The position numbers were made by a program, and so were the translations under genes. From Microbacteriaceae bacterium (GTDB taxonomy: Bacteria > Actinomycetota > Actinomycetes > Actinomycetales > Microbacteriaceae), in assembly GCA_947455385.1 (NCBI GenBank), contig CANGNR010000084.1, positions 1 to 5,321 on the forward strand: a DNA stretch of 5,321 bases, written 5' to 3'. How positions within the stretch are numbered: the stretch's first letter is position 1; every line of letters begins with the position of its first letter. Under the pieces are notes generated by a model. It was not told the origin of the DNA and did no database searches. It saw nothing but the letters and a program-made list of their open reading frames with translations. Shown in pieces: positions 1-5,321 of this stretch.

Positions 1-566
1 AGCTCGCGAACGAAATCAACCTTCTCTTCGGCGAGCAAACTGCCGCCCGCCTTTGCGAGGCCATCGGCGCTCAGCCAGTCGGCGGCGTCGGCCGACGAGC
101 GCACGACGCGCACGCCCTTGCCGTCGTAGCCACCGATCGGGGTCTTGAGAATCGCCACGCCACCGTTTGCCGCGATGAACTCATCGAGCGCTTCGGCGTC
201 GCGAATCTCGCGCCAAACCGGCATCGGCAACCCCAGCTCGGTGAGTCGCACGCGCATGTGAAGTTTGTTTTGGGCGAGGGCCAGAGCCTTCGAGGGCGGC
301 TGCACCGAAAAACCGGCATCCTCGACGGCACGAAGCACGGCGAGTGGAACGTGCTCGTGGTCAAAAGTGATCACGTCGACGGTCTTGGCAAACTCCAAGA
401 CCTCGTCAAGTTTGGTGTAGTCGCCAACCTGCGTGGCCGCAATGGCTGCCGAAGAGTCGGCGGCCTCGGCCAAGACTTTGATGTCGAGCCCCATGTGCAG
501 CGCCGGCGGCACCATCATTCGGGCCAGCTGGCCGCCACCGATAACACCGACGCGAGGTTTAGACAT
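1..566 (-). CDS. purK: N5-carboxyaminoimidazole ribonucleotide synthase (PurK), N-terminal part, cut by the window edge
   Basis: PurK is a cytoplasmic ATP-grasp enzyme of purine synthesis that carboxylates 5-aminoimidazole ribonucleotide with ATP and bicarbonate to N5-CAIR, the substrate of PurE. Only the first 188 residues are here, about half of the usual 370-400; the rest lies to the left. Visible are the N-terminal glycine-rich motif GGGQLARMM (residues 10-18), TFDHEHVP (67-74), which is the actinobacterial form of the family motif TFEFENVP, and the ATP-grasp loop GGYDGKG (145-151). Translation starts at ATG (566-564), four bases after the stop of the upstream PH-domain gene. I see no good Shine-Dalgarno, so coupled reinitiation is likely. 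purE is expected just downstream, as in M. tuberculosis, but that is outside the window. No frameshift is seen. Identity is secure. Confidence 0.95.
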   Translation of the reverse strand, partial: MSKPRVGVIGGGQLARMMVPPALHMGLDIKVLAEAADSSAAIAATQVGDYTKLDEVLEFAKTVDVITFDHEHVPLAVLRAVEDAGFSVQPPSKALALAQNKLHMRVRLTELGLPMPVWREIRDAEALDEFIAANGGVAILKTPIGGYDGKGVRVVRSSADAADWLSADGLAKAGGSLLAEEKVDFVRE

Positions 567-570
567 GCTT

Positions 571-999
571 CTATTTTCGCCCAAGAAGACGCTCTAATTC
601 GGCGGCCGCAACTTTTGCCTTGGCCAGCCTCGGAAGGCGAAGCTCTGGTTCGAGTCCGCGCAGCTGCAGGGTGATCACACCACCCGAGCGCTCGAGCCCC
701 TTGATGTCTTCGAGCGCAACCGACTGGCGCACCCTGCCAAACAGGCCCGAGCGAATCGAAACGCGCACCGTGGTGACGTCGACGCCAGAGCCTATGAACC
801 TGAGTGCGGGCAAAAACCAAAAGAAAAAAGCAAGGATGCCGCCGACGGCATAGCTCGTGTTGACCATCCAGGTCTCTGTGAACTTGGGCAGCAAGTAGGT
901 CTCGGCCGCGGCCAAAATCGCTAACAACAGAACCGGCAGGGTCAGCCGCAGCGAAGACCCGCGCAGCCGCGCGAGGCGCAATTCTTGTTCGAAGCTCAC
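571..999 (-). CDS. Two-helix membrane protein with a bacterial PH domain
   Basis: This 142-residue protein starts with GTG, three bases after the birA stop. A positively charged N-terminus (Arg at 8, 11, 13 and 18) precedes two hydrophobic helices at about residues 19-37 and 49-69. The rest (about 72-140) looks like a bacterial PH (bPH2, YdbS-like) domain: beta-rich, with TVRVSIRSGLFGR (77-89) followed by VALEDIKGLE (94-103), and a final Lys/Arg-rich helix. By the positive-inside rule both termini are probably cytoplasmic, with the PH domain on the inner face. M. tuberculosis has a comparable small membrane protein (Rv3278c) at the same place between birA and purK. Molecular function is unknown; a membrane scaffold is only a guess. 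A GAGG about 12 bases before the GTG is a poor, distant ribosome site, so coupling to birA translation is more likely. Confidence 0.85.
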   Translation of the reverse strand: MSFEQELRLARLRGSSLRLTLPVLLLAILAAAETYLLPKFTETWMVNTSYAVGGILAFFFWFLPALRFIGSGVDVTTVRVSIRSGLFGRVRQSVALEDIKGLERSGGVITLQLRGLEPELRLPRLAKAKVAAAELERLLGRK

Positions 1000-1002
1000 A
1001 GG

Positions 1003-1812
1003 CTAATTGTGCCTCAGGTGAACGATGTCGCCCGCGGCAACCTCGGTTGGAACACCGGCGACGTCAACAATCAGGCGACCGGCGGCATCGATGTTGGTCG
1101 CGAGCCCGCGCAGTTCGCGCTCGCCGGGCAAGATGACCCGCACCTGGCGACCGATAGAACCGCAGGCAGCCACAACGGCAAAGCGCAGCCCAGCCGCATC
1201 GGCGTCGCCACCGGCCTCGACCAGCCTGAGATACCAGTGCTTGAGATTAGTGAGGTACCTGGCCAGCACGACGTCGACCTCGGTCTCGGTGGCGCCGGCA
1301 ATCGCGAGCGAGGTGGCCGCCTCGATCGGCAGCTCATCCTGGGTTTGGGTCAGGTTCAGGCCGGAGCCAAGCACAACCCCGCGCAGGTTAGGCAGCAGCT
1401 CGCTCAGAATGCCCGAAATCTTGCGTTCGCCAACCAACACGTCGTTGGGCCACTTGACACTGACCTTTTGCGACTCGGATGCGCCGACAGCGGCACCGTG
1501 GTCGATCAAACCGGCAACCGTCTCGCTCATCGCCAGGCCAGCCAGCAGCGGAAACCAGCCGAAAGAAGTGAGTGGCAAACCCTGCGGGGTGAGCAGAACG
1601 CTAACCGAGAGCGACGAACCGGCGGGCGAAACCCACTTGCGACCAGAGCGACCCTTGCCCTCGGTCTGCTCTCCCGCAACAACGGTAGTGAAGTCTGGCC
1701 AATCGCCCGAGTCGGCACCGCTGGCCCAGCGCACCAGGTCGGTGTTGGTCGAGCCCGTGCTCGCCAAATAAACAAGCTTTGCGGCCACCGCCGAGCTGCG
1801 TTCAAACTGCAT
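1003..1812 (-). CDS. birA: Biotin--[acetyl-CoA-carboxylase] ligase (monofunctional BirA)
   Basis: BirA activates biotin with ATP to biotinyl-5'-AMP and transfers it to the lysine of biotin carboxyl carrier domains. The 269-residue product has the catalytic-domain hallmarks in order: STGSTN (18-23), the biotin/ATP loop GKGRSGRKW (52-60), KWPNDVLV (120-127) with the lysine matching catalytic Lys183 of E. coli BirA, KISGIL (131-136) and GSGLNL (149-154). The last ~55 residues form the small C-terminal beta domain. There is no N-terminal helix-turn-helix, so this is a group I ligase without the repressor function of E. coli BirA. The ATG at 1812-1810 has no Shine-Dalgarno, but a -10-like hexamer lies 6 bases upstream, suggesting a leaderless mRNA. 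It heads the run birA, PH protein, purK, and diverges from accD, whose carboxylase complex contains its substrate. Confidence 0.95.
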   Translation of the reverse strand: MQFERSSAVAAKLVYLASTGSTNTDLVRWASGADSGDWPDFTTVVAGEQTEGKGRSGRKWVSPAGSSLSVSVLLTPQGLPLTSFGWFPLLAGLAMSETVAGLIDHGAAVGASESQKVSVKWPNDVLVGERKISGILSELLPNLRGVVLGSGLNLTQTQDELPIEAATSLAIAGATETEVDVVLARYLTNLKHWYLRLVEAGGDADAAGLRFAVVAACGSIGRQVRVILPGERELRGLATNIDAAGRLIVDVAGVPTEVAAGDIVHLRHN

Positions 1813-1818
1813 GCGGCA

Positions 1819-1824
1819 ACTCTA
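1819..1824 (-). promoter_or_regulatory. Candidate -10 hexamer TAGAGT for leaderless birA
   Basis: On the minus strand TAGAGT fits the actinobacterial TAnnnT -10 pattern. It ends 6 bases before the birA ATG, which puts the expected transcription start on or next to the A of the start codon. No convincing -35 hexamer is seen 16-19 bases upstream, which is common in Actinomycetota. No Shine-Dalgarno lies before the ATG. Confidence 0.5.
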
Positions 1825-1852
1825 CTTGAGCCGCACAGAGGCATGCCGATAC

Positions 1853-1858
1853 TAAAGT
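1853..1858 (+). promoter_or_regulatory. Candidate -10 hexamer TAAAGT for leaderless accD
   Basis: TAAAGT matches TAnnnT and ends 7 bases before the accD ATG, so transcription should begin within a base of the start codon. The only -35-like word, TTGAGC (1826-1831), is 21 bases away and too far for it; that word would fit an alternative -10 GATACT (1848-1853) with a 16-base spacer, giving a leader of about 5 bases. Either way the mRNA would be leaderless or nearly so, in line with the absence of a Shine-Dalgarno. Confidence 0.5.
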
Positions 1859-1865
1859 TGCTTGC

Positions 1866-3470
1866 ATGACCACGGAAAACGAAAAGCCCGCCATCGACTT
1901 CTCGACCACCGCCGGCAAAATCGCCGACCTGCGTCAGCGCTACCACGAGGCCGTCTATGCGAGCGGTGAGGCGGCAATCGCCAAGCAGCACGCCAAGGGC
2001 AAGAAGACCGCCCGCGAGCGCATCGAGATGCTGCTCGACCCGGGTTCGTTTGTCGAGCTCGACGAATTCGTTCGCCACCGCTCAACCGCATTCGGCATGG
2101 AGAAGAACCGCCCATACGGCGACGCCGTAGTCACCGGCGTTGGCACCATCAACGGCCGCCAGGTTGCGCTGTTCTCACAAGACTTCACCATCTTCGGTGG
2201 CTCGCTCGGCGAGACCGCCGGCAACAAGATCATCAAGATCATGGACCTCGCCATCGCCACCGGTGTGCCGCTCGTCGGAATCCTCGACTCGGGTGGCGCG
2301 CGCATCCAAGAGGGCGTAATCGCGCTCGGCAAGTACGGCGAAATCTTCAAGCGCAACACCATGGCATCGGGCGTAATCCCGCAGATTTCGATCGTCATGG
2401 GCCCAGCCGCGGGTGGTGCCGTTTATTCGCCGGCTCTCACCGATTTCGTGATCATGGTCGACAAGACCTCGAACATGTTCGTAACCGGCCCAGACGTGAT
2501 TCAGGCCGTGACCGGCGAAAAGGTCGGCATGGAAGAACTCGGCGGCGCCCGCGCGCACAACGAGACATCCGGTGTCGCGCACTATCTTGCCAGCGACGAG
2601 GATGACGCGATCGACTATGCCCGCGCGCTTCTTTCATACCTGCCTGAGAACAACCTCGCCGAGACCGTTCACTACGAGACAGAGGCCGACCTCGACGTCA
2701 ACGACGAAGACCGCAAACTAGACACCTTCATTCCCGACTCGCCAAACCAGCCGTACGACATGCGCGGAATCATCGAGGCGGTCGTCGATGGCGGCGAATT
2801 CCTCGAGGTGCAGCCCCTGTTTGCCCCGAACATCCTGATTGGCTTCGCTCGAGTCGACGGCAGAAGCGTCGGTATCGTGGCCAACCAGCCGCAGCAGATG
2901 GCCGGCACCCTCAACATCGACGCCGGCGAAAAGGCCGCCCGCTTCGTGCGGTTCTGCGACGCATTCTCGATTCCCATCTTGACCCTCGTTGACGTGCCGG
3001 GCTACCTGCCCGGCACCGACCAGGAATGGGCTGGCGTGATTCGCCGCGGTGCCAAGTTGCTCTACGCATACGCCGAGGCAACGGTTCCTTTGGTCACCGT
3101 CATCACCCGCAAGGCATACGGCGGAGCGTACATCGTCATGGGCTCGAAGCAGCTCGGCGCAGACATCAACCTCGCTTGGCCAACCGCCGAGATCGCCGTC
3201 ATGGGTGGTCAGGGTGCCGTAAACATTCTGTTTCGCGACGAAATCAAGAAGGCCGAAGAAGCCGGCCAGGATGTCGCCGCAGTGCGCGCCAAGCTGGCGG
3301 CAAAGTACACCTTCGAGGTTGCCTCGCCGTTCTTGGCAGCCGAGCGCGGAGAGCTCGATGGAATCATCGAGCCATCGGCAACCCGAGTCTCGGTAATCAA
3401 GGCGATGCGTGCCCTGCGCACCAAGCGCTCGAACATGCCGCCAAAGAAGCACGGCAACATTCCGCTGTAA
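1866..3470 (+). CDS. accD: Acyl-CoA carboxylase carboxyltransferase beta subunit (AccD/PccB family)
   Basis: This 534-residue protein is full length for the actinobacterial AccD/PccB family. It moves the carboxyl group from carboxybiotin to an acyl-CoA, giving malonyl- or methylmalonyl-CoA for lipid synthesis. It has two crotonase-like halves. The N-terminal half carries DSGGARIQEG (141-150) and the oxyanion-hole turn GPAAGGA (179-185); the C-terminal half has the second turn KAYGGAY (416-422). Residue 423, right after that turn, is Ile. In Streptomyces PccB and mycobacterial AccD5 the matching position is Asp, which favours propionyl-CoA, so acetyl-CoA or mixed specificity is possible here. 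The ATG start fits a leaderless promoter and gives a normal N-terminus. accE follows after 13 bases. The biotinylated alpha subunit it needs is not in the window. The family is certain, the preferred substrate is not. Confidence 0.96.
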   Translation: MTTENEKPAIDFSTTAGKIADLRQRYHEAVYASGEAAIAKQHAKGKKTARERIEMLLDPGSFVELDEFVRHRSTAFGMEKNRPYGDAVVTGVGTINGRQVALFSQDFTIFGGSLGETAGNKIIKIMDLAIATGVPLVGILDSGGARIQEGVIALGKYGEIFKRNTMASGVIPQISIVMGPAAGGAVYSPALTDFVIMVDKTSNMFVTGPDVIQAVTGEKVGMEELGGARAHNETSGVAHYLASDEDDAIDYARALLSYLPENNLAETVHYETEADLDVNDEDRKLDTFIPDSPNQPYDMRGIIEAVVDGGEFLEVQPLFAPNILIGFARVDGRSVGIVANQPQQMAGTLNIDAGEKAARFVRFCDAFSIPILTLVDVPGYLPGTDQEWAGVIRRGAKLLYAYAEATVPLVTVITRKAYGGAYIVMGSKQLGADINLAWPTAEIAVMGGQGAVNILFRDEIKKAEEAGQDVAAVRAKLAAKYTFEVASPFLAAERGELDGIIEPSATRVSVIKAMRALRTKRSNMPPKKHGNIPL

Positions 3471-3483
3471 AGCCGGGCAAACC

Positions 3484-3729
3484 ATGAGCGAAGAAATCAC
3501 CGCAGAGCAGCTAGCGCAAGCCATCAAGGTTGAGCGCGGCAACCCGAGCCCAGAGCAACTAGCCGCCGCCATCGCCGTCTTGACGGCGTTGGCAGCCGAG
3601 GCTGCCGCGGCGTCGACGGGCTCGAAAAAGACGGTGTCGTCATGGCAGCGCAATCAGGCTCAACTGCGCGGTCCGATCGTGCCCGGTCGTCGCCAATGGC
3701 AGGCGGCGTGTCTGCCAGGACTCGGTTAG
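3484..3729 (+). CDS. accE: Acyl-CoA carboxylase epsilon subunit
   Basis: The 81-residue product is a small epsilon subunit found only in actinobacterial acyl-CoA carboxylases, where it binds the beta subunit and raises activity of the complex. It shows the family plan: an N-terminal stretch VERGNPSPEQLAAAIAVL (16-33), an alanine-rich helix to about residue 44, a short polar linker, then a C-terminal part with Trp54, a QLRG motif (60-63) and a second Trp72 near the end (PGRRQW, 67-72). Length is close to the short Streptomyces forms and well below mycobacterial AccE5. It lies 13 bases after the accD stop, with only GGGC as a weak ribosome site, so it is probably translated by coupling in one accD-accE transcript. 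An earlier in-frame ATG at 3409 would overlap accD by 62 bases and was not chosen. Confidence 0.85.
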   Translation: MSEEITAEQLAQAIKVERGNPSPEQLAAAIAVLTALAAEAAAASTGSKKTVSSWQRNQAQLRGPIVPGRRQWQAACLPGLG

Positions 3730-3732
3730 GCT
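3727..3732 (+). promoter_or_regulatory. Possible -10 hexamer TAGGCT for the DUF885 gene
   Basis: TAGGCT overlaps the accE stop codon and fits TAnnnT. If used, transcription would begin near 3739 and give a leader of about 50 bases holding the hairpin and the ribosome site. No -35 hexamer is recognisable, so this is a weak call. Confidence 0.3.
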
Positions 3733-3746
3733 AAACGCATCTAAGC

Positions 3747-3762
3747 CCTCGGGCAGCCGAGG
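3747..3762 (+). other. GC-rich hairpin between accE and the DUF885 gene
   Basis: A perfect 6-bp stem, CCTCGG pairing with CCGAGG, closes a GCAG loop. It sits 17 bases after the accE stop. No run of T follows, so it is not a classical intrinsic terminator. It may protect the 3' end of the accD-accE message, act as a weak attenuator, or belong to the leader of the next gene. Confidence 0.45.
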
Positions 3763-3776
3763 TAACCCTTGAGTCC

Positions 3777-3782
3777 AAAGGA
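3777..3782 (+). promoter_or_regulatory. Shine-Dalgarno AAAGGA of the DUF885 gene
   Basis: AAAGGA lies 8 bases before the ATG at 3791, a good spacing. It decides between that start and another ATG at 3786, which is only 3 bases away and reads Met-Gln-stop. This is the only clear ribosome site in the window, in contrast to the birA and accD starts. Confidence 0.7.
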
Positions 3783-3790
3783 TTTATGCA

Positions 3791-5321
3791 ATGACGCGTG
3801 AACCATCTGAAATCGACAAGATTGCCAATGCCTGGCTGCAGCGCATGGCCGAAATGTCACCTTCTTTCGCAACCTACATCGGCCAGCCCGGTGGCGAAGA
3901 CAAGCTAGACGACGTATCCCCCGAGGCGCAGGAGCGTGAGGCAGAAGAGGCCCGCAAGGTTCTCGCCCAGCTCAACGCGGCCCCGGTTCGCGACAAGGTT
4001 GACGAGGTTACCCTCGACGCAATGCGCGAAGACCTCAACCTTGGCCTAGAGATTCACGATGCCAAGCTCTACCGCCGCAACCTCAATGTGATCGCATCTC
4101 CGCTTCAGGGCATCCGCGATATCTTTGACCTCTCGCCGACCGCAACCGAGCACGACTGGCAGAACCTCGCCGCTCGAATGAACGGCGTGCAGGGCGCGGT
4201 CAACGGATACATCGCATCGCTGCAGGAGGGCATCGACGCTAACGACACCCCGGCTCACCGTCAGGTCGAGCGAGGCATCGAGCAGGCCGCACAGATCAAC
4301 GCCGCAAACGGATTCTTTCGCGAGTTCGCAGCGGCAGCGAAGGCCGGCGACGCCGAGCTTCCTGAGTCGCTCAAGGCAGACCTTGCCAAGGCGGCCGAAT
4401 CGGCAACCGCGGCATACGGCGCACTCGGCGACTTCTTCAAGAACAGCCTGCTGCCAGCCTCGAGCGACGTCGACGCGATTGGCCGCGAGCGCTATGCACT
4501 GTTCAGCCGCCGCTTCTTGGGCGCCAAGATCGACCTCGACGAAACCTACGAGTGGGGCAAGCAGATTCTCGCCGAGGTGACCGCAGAGCAGATCGCGGTC
4601 GCAAACGAGATCAAGCCGGGCGCATCCGTGCTCGAGGCAATCGATGCCTTGAACAATGACGCATCGCGCAAGCTGCACGGCACCAAGGCGCTTCAAGAGT
4701 GGATGCAGCGACTCAGCGACACCGCAATCGAGAAGCTCAGCGGAACCCACTTCGATATTCCAGACCCGCTCAAGCGCCTCGAGTGCATGATCGCCCCTAC
4801 CAAGCACGGGGGCATCTACTACACCGGGCCAACAGACGACTTCAGCCGTCCCGGTCGCATGTGGTGGTCGGTGCCCGAAGGCGTCGAAGAGTTCGACACC
4901 TGGCGCGAGACCACAACCGTCTATCACGAGGGCGTTCCTGGCCACCACCTTCAGGTTGCCACCCAGGTCTACAACAAGGATGAGCTCAACGGCTGGCGCC
5001 GACTGGCATCCTGGTCGTCAGGTCACGGCGAAGGCTGGGCGCTCTATGCCGAACGCCTGATGGCCGACCTAGGCTTCCTGGATGACCCGGGCGACCGCCT
5101 CGGCATGCTCGACGGCCAGCGCATGCGCGCCGCCCGCGTCGTGCTCGACCTCGGAGTTCACCTCGGCAAGCCGACTCTCGATGGTTCTGGCATCTGGAAC
5201 TTCGACTACGCGCTCGACTTCATGGGCAAGAACGTCAACATGTCGCCAGAGTTCGTCAACTTCGAGGTGCACCGATACTTCGGTTGGCCAGGTCAGGCTC
5301 CGAGCTACAAGATTGGTCAGC
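3791..5321 (+). CDS. DUF885 family putative zinc metallopeptidase, C-terminus cut by the window edge
   Basis: 510 codons are present and the frame is open to the right edge; DUF885 (PF05960) proteins usually have about 550-600 residues, so only some tens are missing. The N-terminal two thirds are mostly helical and acidic. The conserved core follows: the motif HEGVPGHHLQ (379-388), which resembles zinc sites of the HExxxGHH kind, then EGWALYAE (414-421), a second conserved acidic motif, and GWPGQAPSYKIG (498-509), the usual motif near the C-terminus. There is no signal peptide or membrane helix, so it is probably cytoplasmic. Metal-dependent peptidase activity is inferred from these motifs; the substrate is unknown. 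A 61-base gap after accE and its own Shine-Dalgarno suggest it can be expressed separately. No break or missing key residue is seen. Confidence 0.9.
   Translation, partial: MTREPSEIDKIANAWLQRMAEMSPSFATYIGQPGGEDKLDDVSPEAQEREAEEARKVLAQLNAAPVRDKVDEVTLDAMREDLNLGLEIHDAKLYRRNLNVIASPLQGIRDIFDLSPTATEHDWQNLAARMNGVQGAVNGYIASLQEGIDANDTPAHRQVERGIEQAAQINAANGFFREFAAAAKAGDAELPESLKADLAKAAESATAAYGALGDFFKNSLLPASSDVDAIGRERYALFSRRFLGAKIDLDETYEWGKQILAEVTAEQIAVANEIKPGASVLEAIDALNNDASRKLHGTKALQEWMQRLSDTAIEKLSGTHFDIPDPLKRLECMIAPTKHGGIYYTGPTDDFSRPGRMWWSVPEGVEEFDTWRETTTVYHEGVPGHHLQVATQVYNKDELNGWRRLASWSSGHGEGWALYAERLMADLGFLDDPGDRLGMLDGQRMRAARVVLDLGVHLGKPTLDGSGIWNFDYALDFMGKNVNMSPEFVNFEVHRYFGWPGQAPSYKIGQ

Larger units (their letters stand above)
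1810..1868. repeat. Imperfect inverted repeat spanning the birA/accD divergent region and both start codons
   Basis: Read in each gene's own direction, the bases up to the start codon are AGTTGC-C-GCATG for birA (1821-1810) and AGTTGC-TT-GCATG for accD (1856-1868). The two arms differ only in the 1-2 bases between AGTTGC and GCATG. The -10 hexamers overlap the outer end of each arm. The repeat could be two similar leaderless promoters facing each other, or a regulator site on each promoter; the sequence alone does not decide. Confidence 0.6.

Noticed and set aside
1809..1846. Two GCATGC palindromes 32 bases apart in the birA-accD spacer
   Set aside because: A 6-base GC-balanced palindrome is common, and one copy overlaps the birA start codon; the inverted-repeat pattern explains more.
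985..1869. 294-codon plus-strand open frame opposite birA
   Set aside because: It lies antisense to a clearly identified birA, has no family motifs and a composition typical of a shadow frame in GC-rich DNA.
2718..3653. 311-codon minus-strand open frame opposite accD and accE
   Set aside because: It is antisense to two well-recognised genes, has no recognisable domain, and is explained by the G/C third-position bias of accD.
3747..3762. Intrinsic terminator after accE
   Set aside because: The stem is only 6 bp and no T-run follows, so it was listed as a hairpin of unknown role.
3786..3794. Minimal open frame ATG CAA TGA overlapping the DUF885 start
   Set aside because: It is too close (3 bases) to the Shine-Dalgarno and only two codons long; chance is the simplest reading.
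4046..4948. 300-codon minus-strand open frame opposite the DUF885 gene
   Set aside because: It is rich in Cys, Val and Leu without motifs, and lies opposite conserved DUF885 sequence including the HEGVPGHH site.

Overview
The window is an ordinary, densely packed stretch of an actinobacterial chromosome. By eye it is moderately GC-rich, with strong third-position G/C. Gene content and order (purK, PH-domain membrane protein, birA, diverging from accD-accE) match the block known in Mycobacterium tuberculosis and many other Actinomycetota. The small intergenic gaps and protein sequences suggest Microbacteriaceae or a related streamlined lineage; that family-level placement is an inference.

Left arm (minus strand): a tight three-gene run reads birA, then a small two-helix membrane protein with a bacterial PH domain, then the first 188 codons of purK, which leaves the window on the left. 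Gaps are 3 and 4 bases, so one transcript with coupled translation is likely.

Centre: a 53-base divergent spacer separates birA from accD. It carries no Shine-Dalgarno for either gene. Instead each start codon is preceded at 6-7 bases by a TAnnnT -10 hexamer within a shared sequence (AGTTGC, 1-2 bases, GCATG), arranged as an inverted repeat. Both genes therefore look leaderless.

Right arm (plus strand): accD encodes a full-length carboxyltransferase beta subunit of an acyl-CoA carboxylase, followed 13 bases later by accE for the small epsilon subunit. A 61-base gap with a GC-rich hairpin and a clear Shine-Dalgarno follows, then a DUF885 putative metallopeptidase gene that runs off the right edge, missing only its C-terminus.

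Functional link: BirA attaches biotin to the carrier protein of the same carboxylase to which AccD and AccE belong (the biotinylated alpha subunit is not in the window). Together they supply malonyl-CoA or methylmalonyl-CoA for lipid synthesis. AccD has Ile rather than Asp at the position known to set acyl-CoA preference, which hints at acetyl-CoA use. No RNA gene, mobile element, CRISPR array or clear new system was seen.
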